Assembly (NCBI GenBank): GCA_946480545.1
Contig: CAMLKY010000188.1
Coordinates: 1-5,389, forward strand
DNA: 5,389 bases
Direction of reading: 5' to 3'
Origin: an uncultured Acidobacteriota bacterium
Lineage (GTDB): Bacteria > Acidobacteriota > Blastocatellia > Pyrinomonadales > Pyrinomonadaceae
The translations under genes and the position numbers were made by a program. Position 1 is the first letter of the stretch. Every line of letters begins with the position of its first letter. This document shows positions 1 through 5,389 of this stretch, piece by piece. The notes beneath the pieces were generated by a model. It saw nothing but the letters and a program-made list of their open reading frames with translations, searched no databases and had not been told where the DNA came from.

Positions 1-1
1 A

Positions 2-1018
2 AAGCTTAATCCGACCGGGTCGGCATTGATCTTCTCCACGTACCTGGGCGGAAACAACACAGAAATCGGCGGTTCGATCGCAATCAATCAGTCGACCGGC
101 GATGCAGTCTTCACCGGCGCAGCAACATCGGGGAACTTCCCGACCACGCCGGGCGCCTACAAGCCCCAGCTTTGTGATAACACTCCCGGTTCATGCAACG
201 GGATCTTCTATTCGGGAAGTTACCTCGTCAAGCTGACCTCGACGGGCGGCATCGTGTACTCGACGCTGTTCGACGCGGGGATCGCGGATGTCGTTATCGA
301 TTCCGCGGACAATGCCGTGTTTGCCGGCGCGGGAAACAACGCCGCACCTACGACGCCCGGTTCCTATCAGCCCGTCTCGACCGGCGGTGGCGATGGCTAC
401 ATCGGCAAGATGAATCCAGCCGGTAATTCGCTTTTGTTCGGCACGTTTCTTGGCGGCGGTCTCCACTCCGACCGGATCAGGGCGATCGTCCTCGATGCCG
501 ATCAGAACATGTACGTGACCGGCACAACGGAGAACACTGCTTTCCCGACCACGCCCGGAGCATTCGATACGACATTCAATGGCGGCCACGACGGTTTCGT
601 GACGAAGCTTAATCCGGCCGGCTCGGCGCTGATCTTTTCGACGTTCCTCGGCGGAACCGCAAAAGACGAACCGTTCGCGCTCGGTCTCGCCGCCAACGGC
701 GATGTATTCGCGGCCGGCGAATCACTTAGCAACGCGACATTCCCGCAGCGGAATCCGCTTCTGCAATCGGGCTCGATATTTCTCACGCGGCTTACTGCGG
801 ACGGTGCCGCGATCGCATTCTCGACGTTCCTCGGGACCGGCGGCGCATACGACCTCGCAACCGATGCTCAGAGCAATGCGTACCTGACGGGTCACGCTCT
901 TACCGTGCTGGTCACGCCGAACGCGTTCCAGACGACGCGCGGTGGCGGAGACGTAACGACGTCCACGAAAGATGCCTTTATCGTGAAGGTTGCTCCAACC
1001 GATGAGAATGTCCAAACC
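2..1018 (+). repeat. SBBP (beta-propeller) repeat array within the large CDS
   Basis: Each repeat starts with a K-L-N-P-x-G-x-x-L-I-F-S-T-F-L-G-G-like strand and ends near F-P-T-T-P-G-A-F. The aligned Lys/Arg codons sit at 2, 230, 407, 605, 788 and 986, giving blade lengths of 76, 59, 66, 61 and 66 residues. Five full blades are visible, followed by a last F-I-V-K-V strand. This matches the SBBP family (Pfam PF06739), whose repeats are thought to form beta-propellers. Blades 1 and 4 begin with near-identical DNA. The first visible blade is longest because of an insertion carrying the two cysteines. More blades probably lie upstream of the window, since propellers usually need about six to eight. 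Confidence 0.85.
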
Positions 1019-4000
1019 TTCAGCGTGAGCGGCACTGTCGTCGACGAGAATTACGGCTATAACAACAATTACGCGCCGATCGTGGCGACCATCACCGGTA
1101 CGGTCAGCCGCTCGATCAGCCTGCCGTACAGCAGCAACGGATCAAGCACCTTCCAGTTCGGAAGCCTGCCTGCCGGGGGTACCTACACCCTTACGGTTCG
1201 TAAGGCCGGATTCGCGACCGAGCCCGAGAGCGTAACCTTCACGAACCTCGGTGCGAATCAATTCGCTGATTTCACGATCCTCAGAAATCGTGAGCCGGAG
1301 GCTGTTGTGACGAGTCCGCAGCACGGGGCTCAGTTCAATGTAGGTCAGTCGGTAACGATTCAGGCCACGGCGACGGATCCCGACGGCGACGCGATATCGA
1401 AGGTCGACTTCGTAGCGTACAGCAACGAAGCGGGATCGGTTCCGCTCGGCACCGATACCGAGGCGCCGTACGAATTCACATGGAACAACCTTCCGCTCGG
1501 CACGTGGGCTATCTATGCTTATCCGACAGACTCGAAAGGCCTCCGCGGCATATCGACGCCGGTCGTGCATATCTTCGTTGTCGATCCGACGGGTGCGAAC
1601 GTTTCGATCACGAGCCCGACGGACGGACAGGCCTTCGTACAGGGCGGGTATGTCCCGATCAGCGTGAGCGTTTCATCATCCGTTAACCTGGTCGAGGTTT
1701 GGGACCAGAACAACACGCTCGTCGGGCGCATGATCGGTGCTCCGTGGACTACGCAGTGGCGTGTGATGGATACGGGTAATTACACTCTCACCGCCAAGGC
1801 GTTCACCCAGACCGGTCAGCAGGCTACATCGGCGCCCGTGAATATCGTCGTCAACCAGATCAATCACCGGATCACGGGCCGGATAATGGACGACCTAACG
1901 ACGCAGGGAATAGCCGGAGTAACGGTAAACGTGACGAGTCCCTCGAATCCGAATATCGCGGCACAGGCGGTGACGGACACGAACGGCAATTATGTCGTCA
2001 CCGGACTCGGTGCCACCCCGAACGACGGTGTCGTGATCACGCCGGACATGCCCGGTTACACATTGAATCCACCAAGCCGCTCGATCGCTTATCTCGGTTA
2101 TATCGAATGGCCGAATCAGAACTTCTTCGCAACAGCCCAAACTGAAATATCCGTGGCGATGACGTCGCCGACCAACGGGCAGCAGTTTGAATCGCCCGCG
2201 ACAATAAATCTCGCGGCGAATGCATCCAGCGATGCAGGGGCGATCACTAAGGTCGAATTCTTCCGTCGAAATAACAACGGCTCATCGACATTGATCGCGA
2301 CCGATACCGAGGCGCCGTATACGCATGAGCTGAATGGCATGACGGTCGGAACATATCGGTTCGTCGCACGGGCGACGGATGCGACAAATGCCGTTGCAGA
2401 ATCCGAGGTGGTCACAGCCTCGGTTGTTCTACCGACCGTTACTTTCTCGGGCCGCGTTGTAGGTCCCGACGGAAACGGCTTGCCCGGTATTACGGTTCAC
2501 ATCGGCGGCGGGCAGGCGTGGACGGAGAATACGGATGCGAACGGGGATTTCGTATTTGCGGACTATCCGGGCGGACGTGACTATCACATAACGCCTTATC
2601 CGCAGGGCGGGATCACATTCACTCCGACAACGCGTAGCTATTCGAACGTTACGACGGACGTCACAGGCGTTAACTTTACAGCCTCGGCTCCGAATTCGCC
2701 GCCGACGATCCAGTTGATCCAGCCGACCGACGGAGCGGTCTATACAATGCCGGTCGCGATACCGATACAAGTGTCGGCCTCCGATCCGGACAACAACATC
2801 AACCGGGTCCGTGTAATGGCAAACAACGGTACGTTCCTGCAGACGATCGTTCAGACGACGAACACGACCGTCAACACGACATGGCAGCCGACCACGCCTG
2901 GCACTTATGTGATCACAGCGGATGCGCGTGACGTTTTCAATATGACGGTCTCACAGCAGATCACGATCACCGTCAACCAGCCCGCACCCGTTTCGGTGTC
3001 GGGACGAATAGTCGACCGTAACAGCGAGGGCATTGAAGGTGCGACGCTCGAACTCAAGAACTACCCGGCTGATGACACAGTCATCGCAACCGCCACAACG
3101 GATGCGAACGGCAATTTCGCGAGCCCGAATGTGACAACGTTCCAGAGCTACATCCTGCGGGCCTCAAAGCTTGATTATGTGTTCTCGCCGCGGCAGCGGA
3201 TCTATTTGAATCTGAATGCGAGTCAGACGACGGCCGACTTTACCGGAACGCTTCAAGTGCAGCCGGCGGACTTTGACGGCGACGGAGAATCCGATTTTGC
3301 TGTCTGGCGTCCGTCGACGGGCGTGTGGCACATCAACCGTTCGGTCGACCAGACATATACGGCGGCCCGGTTTGGTGGCGGCGAGTTTGGCGATGTCGTG
3401 GTACCCGGAAATTACGACGGCGACAAGCAAACCGATTACGGCGTTTTCCGAAGCGGAGTTTGGTATATCCAGATGAGCTCGACGGGCGGAACGCAGGTGA
3501 CGTCGTTCGGCCTCGCCGGAGACAAACCCGTTCAGGGCGACTACGACGGCGACGGCAAGACGGACATCGCGGTATGGCGTGAGTCGAATCGGGTGTGGTA
3601 CGTGCTCCGCAGCTCGGATGGAAACTTCTCCGCATATCAGGTCGACGCCGCGGGCGATCGTGCCCTGGCCGGCGATTACGACGGCGACGGCAAGTTCGAT
3701 TACACGATCTGGCGCCCCTCGACCGGCGTCTGGTACATCCTGCAATCGACGAACGGAGAAGCCATGATCACGAGCTTCGGACTCGATGGCGATACTCCGC
3801 TGGTCGGGGATTTCGACGGCGACAAGCGTGCGGACATCAGCGTATTCCGTCCGTCGACCGGTGTCTGGTATCACCTGAACAGCTCGGACGGAGCTTTCGG
3901 ATATCGAAGCTGGGGAATCTCGACCGATAAGCCGGTTCCGGGAGACTACGACAAGGACGGCAAGACAGACATCGCGGTCTATCGGGAATCAGAAGGGAAC

Positions 4001-4093
4001 TGGTATGTACTGTTCAGCGGAACGGGCGGCTACACGGTCCGCCGCTTTGGAACGGCCGGAGACGTCCCAATTCCAGCGGCGTATATCCGCTAG
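2..4093 (+). CDS. Large extracellular multidomain protein: SBBP propeller, CPD/Ig-like stalk and FG-GAP/VCBS repeats (5' end outside window)
   Basis: The frame is open from the first bases to TAG at 4091-4093, giving 1363 visible residues. The first codons read K-L-N-P-T-G-S-A-L-I-F-S-T, the same blade start seen again at 605. The gene therefore begins upstream of the window, and the TTG at 26 is an internal Leu codon. Visible order: SBBP repeats (2-1018), four carboxypeptidase-regulatory-like domains interleaved with four Ig-like domains (1019-3253), then six FG-GAP/VCBS repeats with calcium-loop motifs (3254-4090). I see no catalytic motif and only two cysteines, at 173 and 194. The C-terminus shows no LPXTG motif, PEP-CTERM or obvious T9SS tail; it stops on the last repeat with P-A-A-Y-I-R. 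Such architectures belong to secreted or surface-exposed proteins, probably for adhesion or carbohydrate/matrix binding, but that role is inference. The signal peptide should lie upstream, out of view. The 3' neighbour is convergent. Confidence 0.93.
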   Translation, partial: KLNPTGSALIFSTYLGGNNTEIGGSIAINQSTGDAVFTGAATSGNFPTTPGAYKPQLCDNTPGSCNGIFYSGSYLVKLTSTGGIVYSTLFDAGIADVVIDSADNAVFAGAGNNAAPTTPGSYQPVSTGGGDGYIGKMNPAGNSLLFGTFLGGGLHSDRIRAIVLDADQNMYVTGTTENTAFPTTPGAFDTTFNGGHDGFVTKLNPAGSALIFSTFLGGTAKDEPFALGLAANGDVFAAGESLSNATFPQRNPLLQSGSIFLTRLTADGAAIAFSTFLGTGGAYDLATDAQSNAYLTGHALTVLVTPNAFQTTRGGGDVTTSTKDAFIVKVAPTDENVQTFSVSGTVVDENYGYNNNYAPIVATITGTVSRSISLPYSSNGSSTFQFGSLPAGGTYTLTVRKAGFATEPESVTFTNLGANQFADFTILRNREPEAVVTSPQHGAQFNVGQSVTIQATATDPDGDAISKVDFVAYSNEAGSVPLGTDTEAPYEFTWNNLPLGTWAIYAYPTDSKGLRGISTPVVHIFVVDPTGANVSITSPTDGQAFVQGGYVPISVSVSSSVNLVEVWDQNNTLVGRMIGAPWTTQWRVMDTGNYTLTAKAFTQTGQQATSAPVNIVVNQINHRITGRIMDDLTTQGIAGVTVNVTSPSNPNIAAQAVTDTNGNYVVTGLGATPNDGVVITPDMPGYTLNPPSRSIAYLGYIEWPNQNFFATAQTEISVAMTSPTNGQQFESPATINLAANASSDAGAITKVEFFRRNNNGSSTLIATDTEAPYTHELNGMTVGTYRFVARATDATNAVAESEVVTASVVLPTVTFSGRVVGPDGNGLPGITVHIGGGQAWTENTDANGDFVFADYPGGRDYHITPYPQGGITFTPTTRSYSNVTTDVTGVNFTASAPNSPPTIQLIQPTDGAVYTMPVAIPIQVSASDPDNNINRVRVMANNGTFLQTIVQTTNTTVNTTWQPTTPGTYVITADARDVFNMTVSQQITITVNQPAPVSVSGRIVDRNSEGIEGATLELKNYPADDTVIATATTDANGNFASPNVTTFQSYILRASKLDYVFSPRQRIYLNLNASQTTADFTGTLQVQPADFDGDGESDFAVWRPSTGVWHINRSVDQTYTAARFGGGEFGDVVVPGNYDGDKQTDYGVFRSGVWYIQMSSTGGTQVTSFGLAGDKPVQGDYDGDGKTDIAVWRESNRVWYVLRSSDGNFSAYQVDAAGDRALAGDYDGDGKFDYTIWRPSTGVWYILQSTNGEAMITSFGLDGDTPLVGDFDGDKRADISVFRPSTGVWYHLNSSDGAFGYRSWGISTDKPVPGDYDKDGKTDIAVYRESEGNWYVLFSGTGGYTVRRFGTAGDVPIPAAYIR
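1019..3253 (+). other. Beta-sandwich stalk: alternating carboxypeptidase-regulatory-like (CPD) and Ig-like domains
   Basis: Eight modules can be read inside the large CDS. CPD1 spans about 1019-1288 (starts F-S-V-S-G-T-V-V-D). Ig1 is 1292-1582 and Ig2 is 1595-1855. CPD2 is 1865-2131 (I-T-G-R-I-M-D-D, then T-D-T-N-G-N-Y). Ig3 is 2144-2428. CPD3 is 2435-2686 (F-S-G-R-V-V, then T-D-A-N-G-D-F). Ig4 is 2693-2977. CPD4 is 2990-3253 (V-S-G-R-I-V-D, then T-D-A-N-G-N-F). The Ig modules carry S-P-T-D/N-G-x-x-F, then T-D-T-E-A-P-Y (Ig1 and Ig3) and a late G-T-Y/W strand, as in bacterial Ig-like families such as Big_7. The CPD modules follow the transthyretin-like CarboxypepD_reg pattern, which is non-catalytic. 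Module boundaries are approximate and judged by eye. Confidence 0.75.
3254..4090 (+). repeat. FG-GAP/VCBS repeat array with D-x-D-x-D-G calcium-loop motifs within the large CDS
   Basis: Six calcium-loop motifs begin at 3269 (D-F-D-G-D-G), 3410 (N-Y-D-G-D-K), 3539 (D-Y-D-G-D-G), 3674 (D-Y-D-G-D-G), 3809 (D-F-D-G-D-K) and 3944 (D-Y-D-K-D-G). The last four intervals (3539 to 4079) are each exactly 135 bases (45 residues); the first two are 141 and 129. Each unit continues with a strand such as I-A-V-W-R-P-S-T-G-V-W-Y, then a G-D-x-P-V-P-G linker. In unit 2 the P-S-T-G turn is shortened. At 4079, where a seventh loop is expected, the protein ends with A-Y-I-R instead, probably closing the propeller. 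This matches FG-GAP/VCBS (integrin alpha-like) repeats, which bind calcium through these aspartates. Confidence 0.88.
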
Positions 4094-4100
4094 AATGATG

Positions 4101-4191
4101 TTTCTGGTTCCTAGTTCCTAGTTTCTAGTTGGTCCGAGTCGAGCCGGGCTCGACAACGAAAAACTAGAAACTAGAAACTAGGAACCAGAAA
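4101..4191. terminator. Possible bidirectional terminator hairpin for the convergent genes
   Basis: The palindrome starts 7 bases after the stop of the + strand gene and ends 14 bases beyond the stop of the - strand gene, which is where a shared terminator is expected. In RNA from either strand it could form a long outer stem of about 30 bp and an apical stem of 8 bp in GTCGAGCCGGGCTCGAC. It lacks the run of U residues expected of a canonical intrinsic terminator: the + strand is followed only by CTCTTTCTT (4199-4207) and the - strand by no T-run. The termination role is inferred from position and fold only. Confidence 0.35.
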
Positions 4192-4200
4192 CTAGAAACT
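4101..4200. repeat. Inverted heptad-repeat element (AAACTAG/CTAGTTT palindrome) between convergent genes
   Basis: The right side reads AAACTAG at 4161, 4168 and 4175, a variant GAACCAG at 4182, AAACTAG at 4189 and a partial copy to 4200. The left side is the same array in reverse: CTGGTTC (4104), CTAGTTC (4111), CTAGTTT (4118), CTAGTT (4125). Bases 4101-4130 pair with 4162-4191 at 29 of 30 positions; the exception is 4117/4175. The variant heptad pairs with its own complement, which fixes the register. A second, GC-rich inverted repeat, GTCGAGCC (4138-4145) and GGCTCGAC (4147-4154), has the same centre (4146). The whole is therefore one 91-base interrupted palindrome. It is intergenic and fills most of the spacer between the two stop codons. 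Confidence 0.9.
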
Positions 4201-4205
4201 CTTTC

Positions 4206-5213
4206 TTACTTGATAAGTCCGACCAGCGCGTCAAGATCGCTTTGCGGAACCGTGAGATCGAGGCTCACCTCGTTTGCCCGGACCGAGAACTTTACGCTCT
4301 CCAACACCCGCGCGAAGAGTTGGTTCTTCGCCGATCTGGAACCGGCCAGCAAGCCGCCGCCAAAGGTCTGCAGTCCACTTAACGTTTGGTGAAGGCTTGT
4401 CGCCTGCGGATTCTGTCGTGTCCTTGCAGTCGCTCGAAATGTGGCGCTCGCCGGACCGACGGTCGTGCTGCCGTAGAGATACTCGATCGAGTCGATGTTC
4501 TGACCAAGCTCGTCATTCTCAAGCGGGAGAAACGCCTTCAGCCCTGTCGGAAGCTTGGCAGCAAATGAACCAACCGCTGTCGGATCTTTCTGCAGCATGT
4601 TGACCAGCGTCTGGTTGACCCTGGTCGAGCCCTCAAGAGCGGCGCGTACCCGCGCGAGGTCTCCGAATGCAAGAGTCCGGTCATCCAGAGCGGCGGCAGC
4701 GACTTCCGGCATCTGGCTCGCGACCTTTGTCGCGGGAGTCTGTGACGCGATCTTTTCCGCATCGAAAATATAGATCGTCCGGCTGCCGATGGTCTCCTCA
4801 CGATACTTGCCGTTTGTCGCAAGCTTTGCCGCACCAATAAGCGCGGCCGAACTCATCTGACCGCGACCGACGACAAGCGGATCGATGTCGTATTGCTTAG
4901 CTCCAAGGTGGCGTACCGATACACCGACCGCGACCTCGTCGAACTGTCGAATGTCTATGCCGGTCCTGGTGCGAAACTCATCGATGTGTCCGGTCACCTT
5001 CGCAAACAGCGGTTGATTGCCGGCAAGAATGCGCGGCAGCGCCTCGCCTAGACCACGCTTCGCGTCGAAGATGACAACGCCGTCCGACGCGGGAAGCATC
5101 GAGACGAGCTGCATTCCATTCCCACGCTTGGATTTCGAATCCGCAAACGTCGAACCGCCCAGGCTAAAAACAAGAGCCGATAAAAGAAAGCCCGCGAAAA
5201 TTCTGTACTTCAT
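4206..5213 (-). CDS. Secreted/periplasmic hypothetical protein with signal peptide (335 aa)
   Basis: This is a complete gene, ATG at 5213-5211 to TAA at 4208-4206, with AAGAGG six bases upstream of the ATG supporting this start. Residues 1-24 form a Sec signal peptide: K-Y-R at the N-terminus, a hydrophobic core at about 5-20, and a likely signal peptidase I cut after T-F-A (24/25). There is no lipobox Cys; the protein has no Cys or Trp at all. After a basic linker comes L-P-A-S-D-G-V-V-I-F-D-A-K-R (about 40-53), then T-G-I-D-I-R-Q-F-D-E-V-A-V-G-V (84-98), I-Y-I-F-D-A-E-K (147-154) and L-D-D-R-T-L-A-F-G-D (176-185). It ends with an alternating strand and helix (309-335). The L-D-D-R-T-L-A-F-G-D segment followed by a helix resembles uncharacterised secreted proteins of Acidobacteriota and Planctomycetota, but I cannot name a family. 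No catalytic or metal-binding motif is seen, so function is unknown. Its 3' end faces the large gene. Confidence 0.88.
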   Translation of the reverse strand: MKYRIFAGFLLSALVFSLGGSTFADSKSKRGNGMQLVSMLPASDGVVIFDAKRGLGEALPRILAGNQPLFAKVTGHIDEFRTRTGIDIRQFDEVAVGVSVRHLGAKQYDIDPLVVGRGQMSSAALIGAAKLATNGKYREETIGSRTIYIFDAEKIASQTPATKVASQMPEVAAAALDDRTLAFGDLARVRAALEGSTRVNQTLVNMLQKDPTAVGSFAAKLPTGLKAFLPLENDELGQNIDSIEYLYGSTTVGPASATFRATARTRQNPQATSLHQTLSGLQTFGGGLLAGSRSAKNQLFARVLESVKFSVRANEVSLDLTVPQSDLDALVGLIK

Positions 5214-5219
5214 TACAAA

Positions 5220-5225
5220 CCTCTT
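5220..5225 (-). promoter_or_regulatory. Ribosome binding site of the secreted-protein gene
   Basis: On the - strand the bases AAGAGG lie six bases before the ATG at 5213. This is a good purine-rich Shine-Dalgarno match at normal spacing, and it selects this ATG, which also yields a full signal peptide, over the internal Met-34. Confidence 0.65.
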
Positions 5226-5389
5226 AGAAAAGCTGCTGACCAGGTAACCCTAACGATAACAGATGCCTGATGGTTCGGGAATAGTTTGCTGGTTGTTCGT
5301 GGTTCGTTGATTGTTGATTGTTGATTGTTGTTCGTTGCGTAGTGCGAGGTGATGCCTGAGGGCGAGACGGTTGAGGGGGATCTCGAGCG
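5226..5389. other. Intergenic region upstream of the secreted-protein gene
   Basis: This stretch has no convincing complete gene. It must hold the promoter of the - strand gene, but no clear -35/-10 pair is visible. The best -10-like hexamer on the - strand is TGTTAT (5261-5256), with only CTATTC at -35 spacing. It also contains the GTTGWTY heptad array (5292-5340). At the right edge an ATG at 5352 opens a frame that runs off the window after 12 codons, too short to call. Confidence 0.5.
5292..5340. repeat. Tandem heptad repeat, consensus GTTGWTY, seven copies
   Basis: Seven consecutive 7-base units read GTTGTTC, GTGGTTC, GTTGATT, GTTGATT, GTTGATT, GTTGTTC and GTTGCGT. Three central copies are identical and the edges are degenerate, as usual for a short tandem array. 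The array lies 78 bases upstream of the start codon of the - strand gene and is intergenic. Unlike the element at 4101-4200 it has no inverted partner inside the window. It shares the 7-base period with that element but not its sequence. Confidence 0.85.

Noticed and set aside
26..28. TTG at 26 as the start codon of the large gene
   Set aside because: The frame stays open to the first base and encodes K-L-N-P-T-G-S-A upstream of it, the conserved beginning of an SBBP blade. The TTG is an internal Leu codon.
3164..3874. 236-codon open frame on the - strand opposite the FG-GAP repeats
   Set aside because: It lies entirely antisense to a strongly supported repeat array. Its recurring V-A-V-V-I-A-G-like pattern is the mirror of the periodic G-D-Y-D-G-D codons, so it is a shadow.
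4101..4200. CRISPR array or transposon ends
   Set aside because: The repeats are contiguous 7-mers without unique spacers, so this is not CRISPR. There is no transposase or clear target-site duplication, so an insertion sequence cannot be claimed.
5256..5284. Sigma-70-like promoter for the - strand gene (CTATTC, 17-base gap, TGTTAT)
   Set aside because: The -35 hexamer matches the consensus poorly and the -10 only partly. A match of this quality is expected by chance in AT-richer intergenic DNA.
5262..5359. Direct repeat GATGCCTGA at 5262-5270 and 5351-5359 bracketing the heptad array, as a possible target-site duplication
   Set aside because: Nine bases about 80 bases apart, with no inverted ends next to them, is weak evidence and may be chance.
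5213..5389. A 58-codon open - strand frame from the window edge ending in TAA that overlaps the ATG of the secreted-protein gene (TAATG)
   Set aside because: The overlap looks like translational coupling. However, the predicted peptide is low-complexity N/Q/T/S sequence produced by the heptad array, with no recognisable protein character, and the downstream gene has its own ribosome binding site. Sequence beyond 5389 would settle it.

Overview
The window holds one very large, 5'-truncated gene on the + strand (through 4093) and one complete gene of moderate size on the - strand (5213 back to 4206). The two are convergent. A 112-base spacer between the stop codons is almost filled by an inverted array of 7-bp repeats. 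About 175 bases upstream of the - strand gene are intergenic and carry a second, different 7-bp repeat array. No RNA gene, CRISPR array, transposase, phage gene or defence gene is visible.

Organism: the base composition is moderately GC-rich. The large protein combines SBBP beta-propeller repeats, carboxypeptidase-regulatory-like domains, bacterial Ig-like domains and a C-terminal FG-GAP/VCBS array with W-R-P-S-T-G-V-W-Y type repeats. That style is typical of Acidobacteriota, especially class Blastocatellia (Pyrinomonadaceae-like bacteria). The assignment is inference from protein style, because no phylogenetic marker gene is present.

Layout: bases 2-1018 encode SBBP propeller blades. Bases 1019-3253 encode eight beta-sandwich modules in the order CPD, Ig, Ig, CPD, Ig, CPD, Ig, CPD. 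Bases 3254-4090 encode six calcium-loop FG-GAP repeats plus a degenerate closing unit. Bases 4101-4200 hold a 91-base interrupted palindrome built of AAACTAG/CTAGTTT heptads. Bases 4206-5213 (-) encode a secreted protein with a clear signal peptide and no recognised enzymatic motif. Bases 5292-5340 hold seven tandem heptads of consensus GTTGWTY.

Both proteins appear to be exported: the large one is presumably an extracellular or surface adhesin-like protein, the small one periplasmic or secreted. They are convergent, so they are not an operon, and nothing in the sequence ties their functions together. I do not see a convincing new multi-gene system. The most unusual signal is the pair of heptad-repeat elements on either side of the - strand gene, one of them folded into a long palindrome.
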